A DNA stretch of 64,000 nt from Lactococcus petauri (GCF_002154895.1 NZ_MUIZ01000001.1:62001-126000); one strand, 5' to 3'. Positions 7,760 through 17,288 are shown, counted from the stretch's first letter. The notes: generated by a model not told the origin, from the letters alone. Numbers and translations are program-made.

Positions 7760-8566
7760 TTAATTAAAGACCGTGTTTTGTAAGTCATAGTCTTTGTTAT
7801 ATGGTTGATTGAATACGCTTTGAAGCTGAGGTACTTTCTCCCACGCTTCTTTTTTTACGAGCTCCCCTTGTACTGCAATACGGGCAGTAGCCTTGGCATC
7901 CGTACAAGTGATGAGCGTAAGGAGGTTTTTTTCTCCCTTATCATAGATAATCTCCCCCTCATCACCACCCACTGTTGTAACAGAGGTAATCCGATAAGAA
8001 TAGACTGTCTCTTTGTCTGTTAAATAGATGTGCATGCCTTGCTTCGCATTTTGTAAAGGACTAAAAAGCATTGAACTATTATCCCCGTAAAGAGAATCGA
8101 AAATATGATGACCAGCTAACGCATAATTCCCACTCCCCATGATTTGATCTTCTTTCATAGTACCAGCCCCATAAAATAAATTGTCCCCTCCTACACCCTC
8201 AAAAATAGGCAGGTTAAGTTGGACATCAGGGATGGCAATTGCCCCGATTACTCCCGAGTAATTAGGGTGCTCCAATAAGATAGTCTTAGAATCAATAGGT
8301 TGAACTTGGGAGAAATCATAGTTTCCTTTTTTCTTTTTGTTTTTGAGAATATCATTTGAAGTCACATGCTTTAAGGCAAAGTGTTGACTTCTGTTGGCAA
8401 TCGTCCAATCACGAATCTGTTCATTAAAGAACAGTAGGAGACATCCTACAAGTAGCAGGGCAACGATTCCCCACCCTAAAATCTTTCCAAATTTTTTCTC
8501 TGGTGTTTTCTTAGGTTGAAGAGGCTGATAGTTTTGTTTTTGAAAATTTGTTGTATGTTGTCTCAA
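7760..8566 (-). CDS. Class A-type sortase
   Basis: 268 residues. A membrane anchor at about 29-47 precedes the sortase domain. The catalytic His is in AGHH (H153), the Cys in TLITC (C221) and the Arg in ATARIAVQG (R229), with the normal spacing of class A enzymes. It would join LPxTG-type proteins to peptidoglycan at the cell surface. The start is TTG at 8566, overlapping the preceding stop, with GAGG upstream. No LPxTG substrate is evident in the window, so its substrate (for example a surface adhesin for mating) may lie to the left. Confidence 0.85.
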   Translation of the reverse strand: MRQHTTNFQKQNYQPLQPKKTPEKKFGKILGWGIVALLLVGCLLLFFNEQIRDWTIANRSQHFALKHVTSNDILKNKKKKGNYDFSQVQPIDSKTILLEHPNYSGVIGAIAIPDVQLNLPIFEGVGGDNLFYGAGTMKEDQIMGSGNYALAGHHIFDSLYGDNSSMLFSPLQNAKQGMHIYLTDKETVYSYRITSVTTVGGDEGEIIYDKGEKNLLTLITCTDAKATARIAVQGELVKKEAWEKVPQLQSVFNQPYNKDYDLQNTVFN

Positions 8567-9573
8567 TCATGAGCCTCACTTACTTCATTTTCTTCTTCTA
8601 CTATCTTTTCCTGTTCATCATCATGAAGAACTACAATCTTCCCTGCGGCTTCCTTTTCCGTTTTTATTTGACTCTCCTCTTCAAAAAACTCTTCCATTTT
8701 ATATTTTGAAGTGGAGTTTTCCATCTTATTCCAGCTTTCTTCATCTATATCGTTAAAGAGGAGAATTTGCTTTTTAAGATTTCCAAATTCATCTTTTAGA
8801 TCTTCTACTTGATTCAAAAGTTGAGCCATAGTTGACTGTTTATTGTCCTCTTGCTGGTCCTGTTTATCCACCAAGTTTCCAATATAATGTATTTGGCTTC
8901 CCATTTCTTCAAGTTTTTCGAACATCATCTCAATCCGCGTTTTCTTAGAAGAAATTGGAACAGCCTCTTTTCCACTTGAAATAAACTGTCGACTATTCCC
9001 ATCAAAAACCATGAAAAGTTGCACTTTCGAATTTTGAGTGACTTGTTTATTAAACACATAATAGGAAGTTGCGGATAATTGAATCGAGCTTTCAATCCAA
9101 TCCATCAACTGCTGTTCTGATTCTGGGAAAATACTGATGTATTTAAAGAGTTCTTGTTCAGAGACAATAACTGTCTTTGAGAGCATCACTGTATCAAAAC
9201 CACTGGTAAGTGTTGCTTTTATGGAAGTGGTCCAATCAATTGAGCGAATCATTACAAAGGCATTTTTAAATAATGCTGAATTTAAAAATTCGATAAAAAG
9301 TTGTTTTTCCATATTCCCAATACGATCTTCAATAAACAGGCTATATTGCATGTCTTCTTCTTGAATTTCTTTTAAAAAGGAAAGTGACTCTTCTGGTGGA
9401 AGATGTTTTAATGTTAACTTTGGATTTTTCTCCTTGATAAATTCTTCTAACTCTGGTTTCATCTGATCAGTAATGTAAAGAACAGGCGCTTTGGAACGGA
9501 CTAATTTGTGATAAAAGGGATTAACCTTAGGACGGGAAATATACTCCCCCTCTAAATATAATGTTCGTGTCAC
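8563..9573 (-). CDS. Hypothetical protein with C-terminal coiled coil (336 aa)
   Basis: GTG start at 9573 behind AAGGAGAAGAA. The first 200 residues look like an alpha/beta domain without a Walker motif (LYITDQMKPELEEF, SLFIEDRIGN). Residues about 215-275 form a coiled coil and the tail is acidic with a KIVVLHDDEQEK segment. It overlaps the sortase gene by 4 bp, so the products are likely translated together. Function unknown. Confidence 0.6.
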   Translation of the reverse strand: MTRTLYLEGEYISRPKVNPFYHKLVRSKAPVLYITDQMKPELEEFIKEKNPKLTLKHLPPEESLSFLKEIQEEDMQYSLFIEDRIGNMEKQLFIEFLNSALFKNAFVMIRSIDWTTSIKATLTSGFDTVMLSKTVIVSEQELFKYISIFPESEQQLMDWIESSIQLSATSYYVFNKQVTQNSKVQLFMVFDGNSRQFISSGKEAVPISSKKTRIEMMFEKLEEMGSQIHYIGNLVDKQDQQEDNKQSTMAQLLNQVEDLKDEFGNLKKQILLFNDIDEESWNKMENSTSKYKMEEFFEEESQIKTEKEAAGKIVVLHDDEQEKIVEEENEVSEAHD

Positions 9574-9588
9574 TTCTTCTCCTTTTCC

Positions 9589-10632
9589 TTAAGCCACACC
9601 TTCAGCCCCTTTAGACTGAAGACCCATAAACTTAGAAAAGCTTAGTAGCTCACCTTCTTCCCAGAATTGAAAAGCTTCTAAAATGCTTTCCTTTTGCATC
9701 ATATCAAGAACAATAAAGACAGGGCCCGCAGGGACCTTATCACCAATGGCTTGAGCGATTTTTAAAGCTTCTTCTTGGCTATAAACAATAATAGCTAAGA
9801 AATTAAGGTCTCCCCCAAGTCCCGGAATAGGATGGTCTGTGTAATCCTGTGCGATAATCCCCCATTGTTCCGCGACCACACTGATATACTTAAACCCTTG
9901 TTCTGGTAAAACTGTATAAGTGATAAGATTACAAATTTTACCATTTTGCATTTCTAATGAGATAACCGCTTGGGATTCTTTAATAAATAAAGGCGATTTT
10001 CCGGGTTCTTGAACCTTTGTAAATCTATTTTTATAACCTGCTATATTTTTAAGGGTCTGAGCCGCAAGAAATATATCGACGTTGACCCATTGTTTTCTAA
10101 CAAGTGTACTTCGTTCCTTAAAATATTCAATCATACTTGGGTTCCGGATATAGCCATCCAATTTTAATTTACTTCGCATATGAACAGCCAGTTGAAAGCC
10201 ATATTGACTAAGTGTAAAACTAGGAATTTTTCTATCAGAGGGTGAGGGAATATAGGATTTCAAGATGAACCTTCCCTTTTGAAGCTGAGTCAGCACTCTT
10301 TGGAGCTGCTTTTTCTGTTTACTTTCAGAAAAATTTCGGAAGCTTGAGGCATAAGAGTAGAAATAATTATTCAGCTGCATTTTTTGAACATTTGTAAATG
10401 TCGCAATAAAGTTGAAGACTTCTATCATTTGTGGGTCATGATCAAACTTTTCCATAAATGCATTCTCTAAATCATTCATTCCATGATAAGTAGTCATATC
10501 CTTCTCAAGCATTGAGAAGTCATCTTCAATGCCGAAGTCCTCAGCCCCTTCAACATTTAAAGAAGGAATAATCATATTCTTCTTCTCTTTATTAGAAAAG
10601 TATTTAGGAAGGAGGGATTTAAAAATTTCCAT
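9589..10632 (-). CDS. Hypothetical protein (347 aa)
   Basis: Starts MEIFKSLLPKYFSNKEKKN behind AGGAGAAG. A helical N-terminal half (possibly a winged-helix region around FTLSQYGFQLAVHMRSKL) is followed by an alpha/beta C-terminal half. No transmembrane or catalytic motif recognised. It sits between the S1-like gene and the coiled-coil gene with 11-15 bp gaps, so it belongs to the same operon. Confidence 0.6.
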   Translation of the reverse strand: MEIFKSLLPKYFSNKEKKNMIIPSLNVEGAEDFGIEDDFSMLEKDMTTYHGMNDLENAFMEKFDHDPQMIEVFNFIATFTNVQKMQLNNYFYSYASSFRNFSESKQKKQLQRVLTQLQKGRFILKSYIPSPSDRKIPSFTLSQYGFQLAVHMRSKLKLDGYIRNPSMIEYFKERSTLVRKQWVNVDIFLAAQTLKNIAGYKNRFTKVQEPGKSPLFIKESQAVISLEMQNGKICNLITYTVLPEQGFKYISVVAEQWGIIAQDYTDHPIPGLGGDLNFLAIIVYSQEEALKIAQAIGDKVPAGPVFIVLDMMQKESILEAFQFWEEGELLSFSKFMGLQSKGAEGVA

Positions 10633-10643
10633 AGTTACTTCTC

Positions 10644-11720
10644 CTAATTCGTCCGAATATATTCTAAATGTCCTTCATAAAAACCGCGACTATCTTTTTT
10701 ATCTTTAAGATTTTTCAACTTCACAGCAACAATCGCATGGTTGTCTATGTCTTTTTGACTGGGTTTCACTGTCCCGTTTCCTGAAGGACGCATTTTAAAC
10801 GTCACACCAGGTGCATCAAGGAGTTCCACAAAGTAACCACTAATGTCCTTGTTTGTTATATAAGCACGTGTTGCGGATGCTTTACTCTCAATCAGTCGAG
10901 TAATTGCGGCTTCAGGTGTAATTTCACGATGAATTGCGGAGCCTGTTATGGTATAGAAATAATAGTCTCCATCAGGGCTCATGTCTGGATTTCTCTCCCT
11001 CATGGTTGAGGTTACAGGTAAACGATTTACTCCTGTCACATAAAAGTAGACCGGATCCCCCACTTTCACATAATCATGAACTTTTTGAACTCTTGATTTT
11101 GCTTTGTGTGTAAATTCCGTCAGTGGAATAACGACTGTCATTCCCTCATATTCCACAAAGATACGTCGCGTATCAATACGTTCACCATTTCCTGCAAAAT
11201 AATTTTGTTTAGGTTCATAGATTGATTTTACTGTACCACGTAGCTCTTTATGAGACCAAGATTTCTTATTTCGAAACTCTTTTTCGAACTCCTGTCCAAT
11301 TACATACTCTGCACCAGAGATTTCACCGATAACAATATATTCACCATAGTCGATATGGGCTACGTCTTCACGTTTTGAATTTTCAATCTGAAGACGTTGA
11401 TAAATTTTTACAGGAACACGATCATCAATCATGGTTACAAACGCAGCATTATCCGGTTGCCAGAAACCTGCTTGTCCTTGACGTACATAACAAGTAATCC
11501 CATCATCTGTTAATACTTCTAACATATGTTGGGTCATTTCTCGCCCATACATTGTAAATGTCACATCCTCATAAACACTCTGTACAGTTCCCATCACCCA
11601 ATCTCCAACCGCTTGGTGTTCTGCGACTTTTGAAAGGATATCTGGCTGACTTTCACGTTTTGCAAAATTCATTAGCCAATCTTGTGAGTGAGCATGAAGC
11701 TCATGTAAATTTTCTGTCAT
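10644..11720 (-). CDS. S1/OB-fold-like repeat protein
   Basis: 358 residues built of repeated beta-rich units with VGDWVMGTVQSVYED, ELRGTVKSIYEPK and VGDPVYFYVTGV segments, reminiscent of S1-type OB folds that bind RNA or single-stranded DNA. The ATG at 11720 has no clear SD. An inverted repeat ATTATAG/CTATAAT (11731-11754) overlaps a possible -10 just upstream and may be an operator. It is the first gene of the unit that ends with the sortase and membrane protein. Confidence 0.55.
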   Translation of the reverse strand: MTENLHELHAHSQDWLMNFAKRESQPDILSKVAEHQAVGDWVMGTVQSVYEDVTFTMYGREMTQHMLEVLTDDGITCYVRQGQAGFWQPDNAAFVTMIDDRVPVKIYQRLQIENSKREDVAHIDYGEYIVIGEISGAEYVIGQEFEKEFRNKKSWSHKELRGTVKSIYEPKQNYFAGNGERIDTRRIFVEYEGMTVVIPLTEFTHKAKSRVQKVHDYVKVGDPVYFYVTGVNRLPVTSTMRERNPDMSPDGDYYFYTITGSAIHREITPEAAITRLIESKASATRAYITNKDISGYFVELLDAPGVTFKMRPSGNGTVKPSQKDIDNHAIVAVKLKNLKDKKDSRGFYEGHLEYIRTN

Positions 11721-11766
11721 AATCTTGTTTATTATAGTGGATTTCCCCTATAATCTTCTCCTTTTT

Positions 11767-12057
11767 TTATTTCTTAGGAAGTGTCGCAAATATTTCTTGA
11801 AGCACCTTTGTATGTTCTTCTTCATTGACTACTTTTTGGATCCGAAAAATCTTTTGGGTTGCATCCTCATGAATTTCATCTATTAGAAATGCGACCCTTT
11901 CGTCACTTCTAAAAAGAAGATAGTTTTTCAATGTTTCAATCATTTTAGATGGGGTTAAAATACTTGATTCTAATGTCCCTAAATACTTGTTCCACTTCCA
12001 TGTAAAATTATTAATAAAATCTTCTGAGCCAGTAAAAATAAAGTTTACATTTTGCAT
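11767..12057 (-). CDS. Hypothetical protein (96 aa)
   Basis: Starts MQNVNFIFTGSEDFINNFTW behind GAGGAGG. Mixed alpha/beta with RVAFLIDEIHEDATQKIF in the middle; the LIDE string resembles a Walker B strand but no P-loop is present. It follows an AT-rich 330-bp non-coding region that carries two copies of the CGTARG motif. Confidence 0.55.
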   Translation of the reverse strand: MQNVNFIFTGSEDFINNFTWKWNKYLGTLESSILTPSKMIETLKNYLLFRSDERVAFLIDEIHEDATQKIFRIQKVVNEEEHTKVLQEIFATLPKK

Positions 12058-12121
12058 TCTGCCTCCTCTCCAACTTGCTGAAGTAATTTTATCCTATTGT
12101 TCTAAAACACCTTTTCACCCA

Positions 12122-12148
12122 CGTAGGAATTAGAGTGTTTTGTAATAT
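12122..12148 (+). repeat. CGTARG-N11-TTTGTAATAT motif, copy 1
   Basis: CGTAGG, 11 bases, then TTTGTAATAT, as written on the plus strand. It is one of six copies with identical spacing between 12 and 29 kb. It lies 65 bp upstream of the gene starting at 12057. Confidence 0.6.
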
Positions 12149-12189
12149 AAGCTCAAAGAGCGTTTGACAAATAAAATTAATAAAAAAAA

Positions 12190-12341
12190 TAATCTCCAAA
12201 AAGTGAAAAAATATTTTTAATTTTTTTTCAAAAAAAAGTAGAATAAAGCTTGTTCCCCCTTTTAAATAGTGGGTTTCAAAAGAACCAAAAAATTTAGGGG
12301 GAAATCTTAATCGTAAGCATTTCGCCCATTTGTAATATAAA
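12190..12341 (-). repeat. AT-rich non-coding repeat, single copy (related to 26.3-26.65 kb)
   Basis: Read on the minus strand it starts with the ATATTACAAA end of the motif (27-bp copy at 12312-12338), then AAACCCACTATTTAAAAGGG and a long T/A tract. The same order occurs twice at 26.3-26.65 kb. No gene is seen in 12058-12388; given the neighbouring parM/parR genes it is a candidate centromere, which is inference. Confidence 0.55.
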
Positions 12342-12365
12342 AAAATGGAATAAATAAACAAAAAT

Positions 12366-12388
12366 AAAAAACCGGTTATACCGGATTT
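12366..12388 (-). terminator. Terminator of the parM operon
   Basis: CCGGT pairs with ACCGG around a 3-base loop, followed by six T on the minus strand, directly at the stop codon of the ParR-like gene. Confidence 0.75.
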
Positions 12389-12964
12389 TTACATAAAACT
12401 ATTTCCAAACATTGCACGTGCCGCTTGTCTATTTTTTTCAAATTTTTCATCACTTTTCTCTTTGGCAGGGATCACTTTTGGTTCTTCTCGTTGCACTTCT
12501 TGCTTGGGAGCTTGTGTAACTCTTTCTTCTTGCACCACTGGTACTTGAGGCTCTTCAGGTATAATACCTTCCGACTCGTTTTGAGAGACTTCTGGCACGC
12601 TTCTGAGGGGGGCTTGTGTATAGGCGAGATAAAGTTGAGACAGAATGAGCGTTTCATTCGCGATCAGATATTTAATAAATTCACTTTTATTTCTTGCTCT
12701 CTCAAAAAGTTCAAGGTCTTTTGAGATATTTGTGGCAAAAGAGTAAATAACACTGCTTTTTCTTTTTGTCCCGAGCTCTTTTATTCGGCGCTCCTTAATC
12801 CAATCAGAAAATGAACATTCCTTTACAAAGACATCCTCAAACTCTCTGTATAACCATAAGAGGCGTTTTATATATGGGATGAAGCTCTCTTCTTTACGTA
12901 TAGTTTTAATAAGAGCTTCGTCCCCTTCGTAAAATATAACGTTTAGTCGAAATTGTTCGCCCAT
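12389..12964 (-). CDS. ParR-like partner of the actin-type partition ATPase
   Basis: 191 residues. The N-terminus (FRLNVIFYEGDEALIKTIRKEESFIPYIKRLL) has the strand-helix-helix pattern of ribbon-helix-helix ParR adaptors; the C-terminal third is a proline/glutamate-rich linker ending in a short helix (RQAARAMFGNSFM), a likely filament-contacting tail. The ATG at 12964, with AGGTGA upstream, overlaps the parM stop. The position directly after parM matches the parMR order. Low sequence conservation is usual for ParR; the assignment relies on context and pattern. Confidence 0.6.
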   Translation of the reverse strand: MGEQFRLNVIFYEGDEALIKTIRKEESFIPYIKRLLWLYREFEDVFVKECSFSDWIKERRIKELGTKRKSSVIYSFATNISKDLELFERARNKSEFIKYLIANETLILSQLYLAYTQAPLRSVPEVSQNESEGIIPEEPQVPVVQEERVTQAPKQEVQREEPKVIPAKEKSDEKFEKNRQAARAMFGNSFM

Positions 12965-12965
12965 T

Positions 12966-14048
12966 TTATTCACCTAAACCAAAGATTTTTCCAAAGGTAT
13001 AAAAGCCGCGGACATTTGCTAATTCAGATTCTTTTACAATTTCAACTTCTGGAAACTCCTTTTTCAATTTGTCTCCATAGATGATATTGGCGCCCCCACC
13101 TGTGATTAAGATAGCGGACAATTTTTCCGGATGACGAATTTCAGTGCGCATTTTGGCCAGAATTCGACTTGTATACTGATTACGAATTTCAACAACTTCA
13201 GAGGTCAAGTCTAAGCGATAATTACTGTTTCCTGGGACATAATGATAGCCCAACTCGTCGCTACCTACTTTTAGTATCGACATTAAAACATTCGCATCAA
13301 TTGTTTTTTGATAATTATTATTGACCTTGGTTCTTAATTCATCAATAATATCTGCCACACCCCAGTCATCTCCAAATTTCTTTCCACCAAGTGTGAGACC
13401 ATTGACAATATCACCAAGGACGGTTCCGCCCCCCAAGTCAATAATACAATTTTCTGAGGAGATAATGCGCTCGTCCTTTATCTCAAGTGCTTCGTCATAA
13501 ACAAGATTGACCAAAGTACCAAAATACTGAGGTACAATTTTTATTGCTTCAACATTAATACTGTATTTTTCACCCGATATTGTGAGGGCTTGAGCCCCTA
13601 AAAGGTAGTCTGAAATACATTTTTTTGCCTCTGTATCATCAAGTAAACGGGGATCCCCTACATCTGAAGTCGGAAGTCCGATGACAACATCAACAGTATG
13701 CATGCCGGGCCCATTTGATGCGACTGAAACACCTAAAGCATAGGTTAACATCGCTTTAAAGGTCTCATTATTATAACGACGAAGACCATAACCGATTGAA
13801 CGGATCCAGCGTTCTTCATACCCTATTTCTTTAAGTTCTGAGCCAAAGTAATAGTTTTTATTATCATTTATTGCAGTTTTAAAGACGGCATGACGCTCTT
13901 CAGTAGGAATTAAAGATTCATTACTGGTATCCTCAACCGCAAGCATAGCTGTTGGGAATAAAAACTCCTCTTTGTCCGTTTTAATTTTGATTTGGTTATT
14001 TCCTAAATCAAGGGCTACGAGTGTTTTTTCTTTTGTTTTTTTAGTCAT
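12966..14048 (-). CDS. parM: ParM/StbA-type actin-like plasmid segregation ATPase
   Basis: 360 residues. Actin-fold motifs are visible: phosphate-1 LDLGNNQIKI near residue 14, phosphate-2 IDLGGGTVLGD near 200 and adenosine ITGGGANIIYGD near 318. Such proteins polymerise with ATP and push plasmid copies apart through a ParR-bound centromere. GGAGT precedes the ATG. It is followed by the ParR-like gene with overlapping stop and start. The centromere is not identified; the non-coding stretch at 12058-12388 is a candidate. Confidence 0.85.
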   Translation of the reverse strand: MTKKTKEKTLVALDLGNNQIKIKTDKEEFLFPTAMLAVEDTSNESLIPTEERHAVFKTAINDNKNYYFGSELKEIGYEERWIRSIGYGLRRYNNETFKAMLTYALGVSVASNGPGMHTVDVVIGLPTSDVGDPRLLDDTEAKKCISDYLLGAQALTISGEKYSINVEAIKIVPQYFGTLVNLVYDEALEIKDERIISSENCIIDLGGGTVLGDIVNGLTLGGKKFGDDWGVADIIDELRTKVNNNYQKTIDANVLMSILKVGSDELGYHYVPGNSNYRLDLTSEVVEIRNQYTSRILAKMRTEIRHPEKLSAILITGGGANIIYGDKLKKEFPEVEIVKESELANVRGFYTFGKIFGLGE

Positions 14049-14060
14049 TTTTGGGACTCC

Positions 14061-14297
14061 TTATTCTTTTTTTTGTGATTTATCTTCTGTATTAAGGGGC
14101 TGTGGTGTTGCAGAAGTTTTTTTATCTTTTGGCCACTTTGAATCGTCATGAAGCAGTCTATCGGCTATCTTGAACATCTCTTCAATTGCTTCGTCTAATT
14201 CACGTTTTTCTTCTTCTGTAGTAATAGGAAGGGCATCAGGATTAAAACAAATAAATGCGTTTGGATATTTTTTTGTGAACTCAAATTCTGTACTCAT
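14061..14297 (-). CDS. Small hypothetical protein (78 aa)
   Basis: Starts MSTEFEFTKKYPNAFICFNPDALPITTEEEKRE behind AAGGA. Acidic, helical, with a charged tail. It lies 12 bp upstream of parM in the same operon. Function unknown. Confidence 0.6.
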   Translation of the reverse strand: MSTEFEFTKKYPNAFICFNPDALPITTEEEKRELDEAIEEMFKIADRLLHDDSKWPKDKKTSATPQPLNTEDKSQKKE

Positions 14298-14307
14298 TTT
14301 ACATTCC

Positions 14308-14718
14308 TTATCTCAAACAAAAATTTCGATATACTTTTCGATGCGGTCTTGGAATGAACTTCCGCATAGAATCCTCATTGAAACCTACTTGTAGTTTTTT
14401 ATCATCCATGATAATTGGGGTACGAACTAAAGCAGGATATTTTTGAATCAGTTCTATGCACTCCGTTAATGTCATAGAAGGGGAAAGTACGCCATTAAGG
14501 ATAAAGTTTTTATATAAGCTCGAACGTTTCGAAATAATACTCTCAAAACCATCCTCTGACAATTGAAGCAAGTGGATAATGTCGTCACGTGTCAAACGTT
14601 GAATAGACACTTCTTCAAATGCAAGCTTGTGCTCTTTCAACCATGTTTTTGCTTTCTGTTCTGTAAAGACTCCCTTTCCTTCAGATTGAAGTCTGGAATA
14701 AAATTTTATGGGCTTCAT
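14308..14718 (-). CDS. Spx/ArsC-family regulator paralogue
   Basis: About 136 residues from MKPIKFYSRLQSEGKG. The order of elements follows Spx/ArsC: an N-terminal strand, the helix KTWLKEHKLAFEEVSIQRLTRDDIIHLLQLSEDGFESII, and the C-terminal ECIELIQKYPALVRTPIIMDDKKLQVGFNEDSMRKFIP. The usual redox CXXC near the N-terminus is absent. Spx proteins bind the RNA polymerase alpha C-terminal domain and redirect transcription. AGAGG lies 12 bases upstream. A second paralogue lies at 36870-37208. Confidence 0.8.
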   Translation of the reverse strand: MKPIKFYSRLQSEGKGVFTEQKAKTWLKEHKLAFEEVSIQRLTRDDIIHLLQLSEDGFESIISKRSSLYKNFILNGVLSPSMTLTECIELIQKYPALVRTPIIMDDKKLQVGFNEDSMRKFIPRPHRKVYRNFCLR

Positions 14719-14751
14719 ATACTTTGAAGTACCTCTTTCCATATTTTTAAA

Positions 14752-15003
14752 TTAATCATATACTTTCAACCCCATTGATTTTAAGTAGTCATTCCATTCT
14801 TTCCTCGACACTCTATAAGGTGTGTTTTTAAGGTCATCAAGGGCCTTATTGCAAGCCACTTCCAAATCTTCTGTTACTTGATTAATTAACAGATTCTTAC
14901 CACGTGATAAAGTTTTCACGAGCGCACAACCATTAAGTAAATGTGTGATTGAATCTGTTAGATTCCCCTCATGCGTGAGACAGAGTTCATCTTTTTTATT
15001 CAT
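14752..15003 (-). CDS. Small hypothetical protein (83 aa)
   Basis: The start MNKKDELCLTHEGNL at 15003 follows AAAAGGA and is preferred to the upstream ATG at 15021. Helical and soluble, ending in KEWNDYLKSMGLKVYD. It lies between the cytosine methyltransferase and the Spx paralogue in the same direction. Not recognised. Confidence 0.55.
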   Translation of the reverse strand: MNKKDELCLTHEGNLTDSITHLLNGCALVKTLSRGKNLLINQVTEDLEVACNKALDDLKNTPYRVSRKEWNDYLKSMGLKVYD

Positions 15004-15035
15004 TGTTTGTCCTTTTATCATTTGCTTCTTTTAAA

Positions 15036-16522
15036 TTATGAAGCTGTTTGTCTAGCAACTTTATGACAAAGCTCTGGGAGATTAGCCTGAACGAGTGCTT
15101 TTGCGCACTGTGGCACAACCATGTTCCCAATTCTGGCAGTTTGAGTGGCTTTGCTTACTTTTTTGCCTTCTGGGTCGCGATCAATAATATAATCTTTGGG
15201 AAGTCCTTGAGCCAAAGATAATTCATGCGGCTGCAACATTCTCATCGTTATATCTACAATCCGATAATTTTCATTCTCGATTTGAACGAGTCCAAATCTA
15301 TCTTTAGTCGGAATAGTGTGCAGAGGTTCATGAAGACTTTGGCCTGTGTCTGACCCGTAATACTTAATTAAGAACGCTTGTATCAGGGCATGATGATCCA
15401 CTTGAGTGATTGTGTCGGTTGGGTTCCGTAAATCAATGCCTGCACCTGAATAGTTTCCTCCATAATGCTTCACCAAATAAGAGGCAGTAAGTGCTTCTTC
15501 CTTTTCAAGTAAAGTAGACACTAGAGCATGATGATTTCCTGTTGTAATTGTTGAAAGAGGCTCATCTAAGCGTCCTCCAGAATGTCCCGTGTTATTAACC
15601 ATTATCGTAGGAGTAACCAAGAGATGTTCTGCTTTAGTGGTAATCGTAGTTAATGGTTGTTGAAGAGAATAGGAAAGTTTATCTCCTCCAAAACCTGTTT
15701 GACCAATCCTGACAATAAAAGGATGAGGAGCATCTTGTACAAATTTTTTGAAACCTCTTGCAATTCGTTTCATTGTATTATCTGCAAGGGGTCTTTTCCT
15801 CTCAAAAATGGATTGTCCTTGTATTGACCAATCAATACAAGAACTTGCAGGACGTACGGTTTTTTGAAACCGCTGCGTACTTCTAAAGTATCTTGCGGAC
15901 CATGTGTAGGTTCTGGCCAAACAATTGGTTGATGATCAGAACGGGCAATAAGAAACAGTCTTTTCCGTGTTGTCGGCGCTCCGTAATCACATGCTCTCAA
16001 TTCCTTATGCTCTACTTTGTACCCACATTTTTCAAGTTCATGTTTAAATTCTTCAAATGTTTCGCCTTTATGTTCTGGATCAGGATAAGCCCCTTTTTCA
16101 GTTTCAAGCAGCGGCCCCCATGTTTTAAACTCTTCTACATTTTCTAAAATAATCACACGTGGTTTAACGGCTTTGGCCCAACGTACTGCAACCCAAGCGA
16201 GCCCTCGAATGTTCTTTGAAACAGGTGTAGCTCCTTTTGCTTTTGAAAAATGCTTACAATCCGGACTAAACCAACATAAAGCAACCGGACGTCCTTGAGT
16301 GGCTTCTTGAGGATCAACATTAAAAACGTCTTCACAATAATGTCGCGTCGTTGGGTGATTGACTGCATGCATCGCAATAGCATTGGGGTCATGATTTATA
16401 GCAATATCAACGGAACGACCGATTGCCATTTCTATACCTGTTGAAGCTCCGCCACCTCCCGCAAAATTATCTACAACAAGTTCTGAATGCTCAAGTTGGA
16501 AGTTTATATTATTTTTTTGCAT
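15036..16522 (-). pseudogene. DNA (cytosine-5) methyltransferase, frameshifted
   Basis: The first frame (start 16522) holds motif I DNFAGGGGASTG, motif IV WFSPDCKHFSKAKG with the catalytic Cys, motif VI ILENVEEF and RKRLFLIAR. It continues GFKKPYV and then loses homology. The other frame resumes with RPASSCIDWSIQGQSIFERKRPL and runs through the target-recognition repeats to 15036. Joining KPY to RPASSCIDW restores the family consensus, so one base appears missing at about 15853/15854. It may be a true pseudogene, a phase-variable or recent mutation, or a sequencing error. No restriction gene is adjacent. The SD GGAGGAG lies in the end of the preceding gene. Confidence 0.85.
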
Positions 16523-16524
16523 AT

Positions 16525-16722
16525 TTAAGCTACTCCTCCTTCAGCCAAAGTTCCCATTTCTTTTTGGAATCCGAAGTGTTGTTTGCTCGTAAGATGGTAA
16601 AGGTGACATTCAGAACAACGGTAGCTGCGTATGGGTCTATATGCATTATGTTCTTTTTGTGCCTCTACAAGCGCAAACAAAGCCCCCATTTTTGTATATT
16701 TGATTTTCGAACACTGAGTCAT
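16525..16722 (-). CDS. Small zinc-ribbon-like protein (65 aa)
   Basis: Starts MTQCSKIKYTKMGALFALVE behind GAGGAGAAG. The core RSYRCSECHLYHLTSKQH gives Cys-x2-Cys-His and a following His, a plausible metal site. It ends 2 bp before the cytosine methyltransferase and its tail encodes the SD of that gene, so the two are coupled. Function unknown. Confidence 0.6.
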   Translation of the reverse strand: MTQCSKIKYTKMGALFALVEAQKEHNAYRPIRSYRCSECHLYHLTSKQHFGFQKEMGTLAEGGVA

Positions 16723-16826
16723 AATTTTCTTCTCCTCATTTACTTTGATATAGGCATTATAGCATCAGTATTTTTTCTTGGAACCAAATTTTGAAAGGGT
16801 TTGACGAGTGAGAAAGAATGTTTCAA

Positions 16827-17288
16827 TTAACTCAATACGATAAGCCCATTTTGTCTTCCAAAATCGAACGCTTTATAAAAGAATTCATAGAGTTCAGAAT
16901 CTACCATCTTCATTCCTGGGTCATAATGTTTTTGGAACACTAGATACATCTTCTCAGATTGCCTTCTACCGATATATCCTTCATTATCAGGAAAATCCCA
17001 TAAATCGTAAAAATCAACACTCATCTTATAGAGTTCATCTCGCCACCGATTATAATAACTATAAGAATGACTGATTACAATGGAATCAGTTTTCCAATTA
17101 TTTGCAAAATATTCCCCGCCTTTAAGTTCATCTGCTCGGTGAGGAAATTCATTGTTTTGCCAATCAAGAATTTCTTTATTGACAACAATTTGAACATTAC
17201 TATAGTCAATATCACCATTTTGATCATAATTCACTTCATTTTCTGGAACTTGCCATATATTTCTATAAGCACGAATATCTAAAGACAT
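16827..17288 (-). CDS. Hypothetical protein (153 aa), phage-type
   Basis: Starts MSLDIRAYRNIWQVPENEVNY behind AAAAGGGGA. Rich in Tyr, Trp and Asp, soluble, probably a beta-rich fold. Similar small proteins occur on phages and plasmids, but I cannot name a function. Confidence 0.6.
   Translation of the reverse strand: MSLDIRAYRNIWQVPENEVNYDQNGDIDYSNVQIVVNKEILDWQNNEFPHRADELKGGEYFANNWKTDSIVISHSYSYYNRWRDELYKMSVDFYDLWDFPDNEGYIGRRQSEKMYLVFQKHYDPGMKMVDSELYEFFYKAFDFGRQNGLIVLS

Noticed and set aside
12089-12361. 90-codon minus-strand frame in the 12.06-12.39 kb gap
   Set aside because: Very AT-rich low-complexity sequence with no SD that covers a repeat also found in non-coding DNA at 26.3-26.65 kb.
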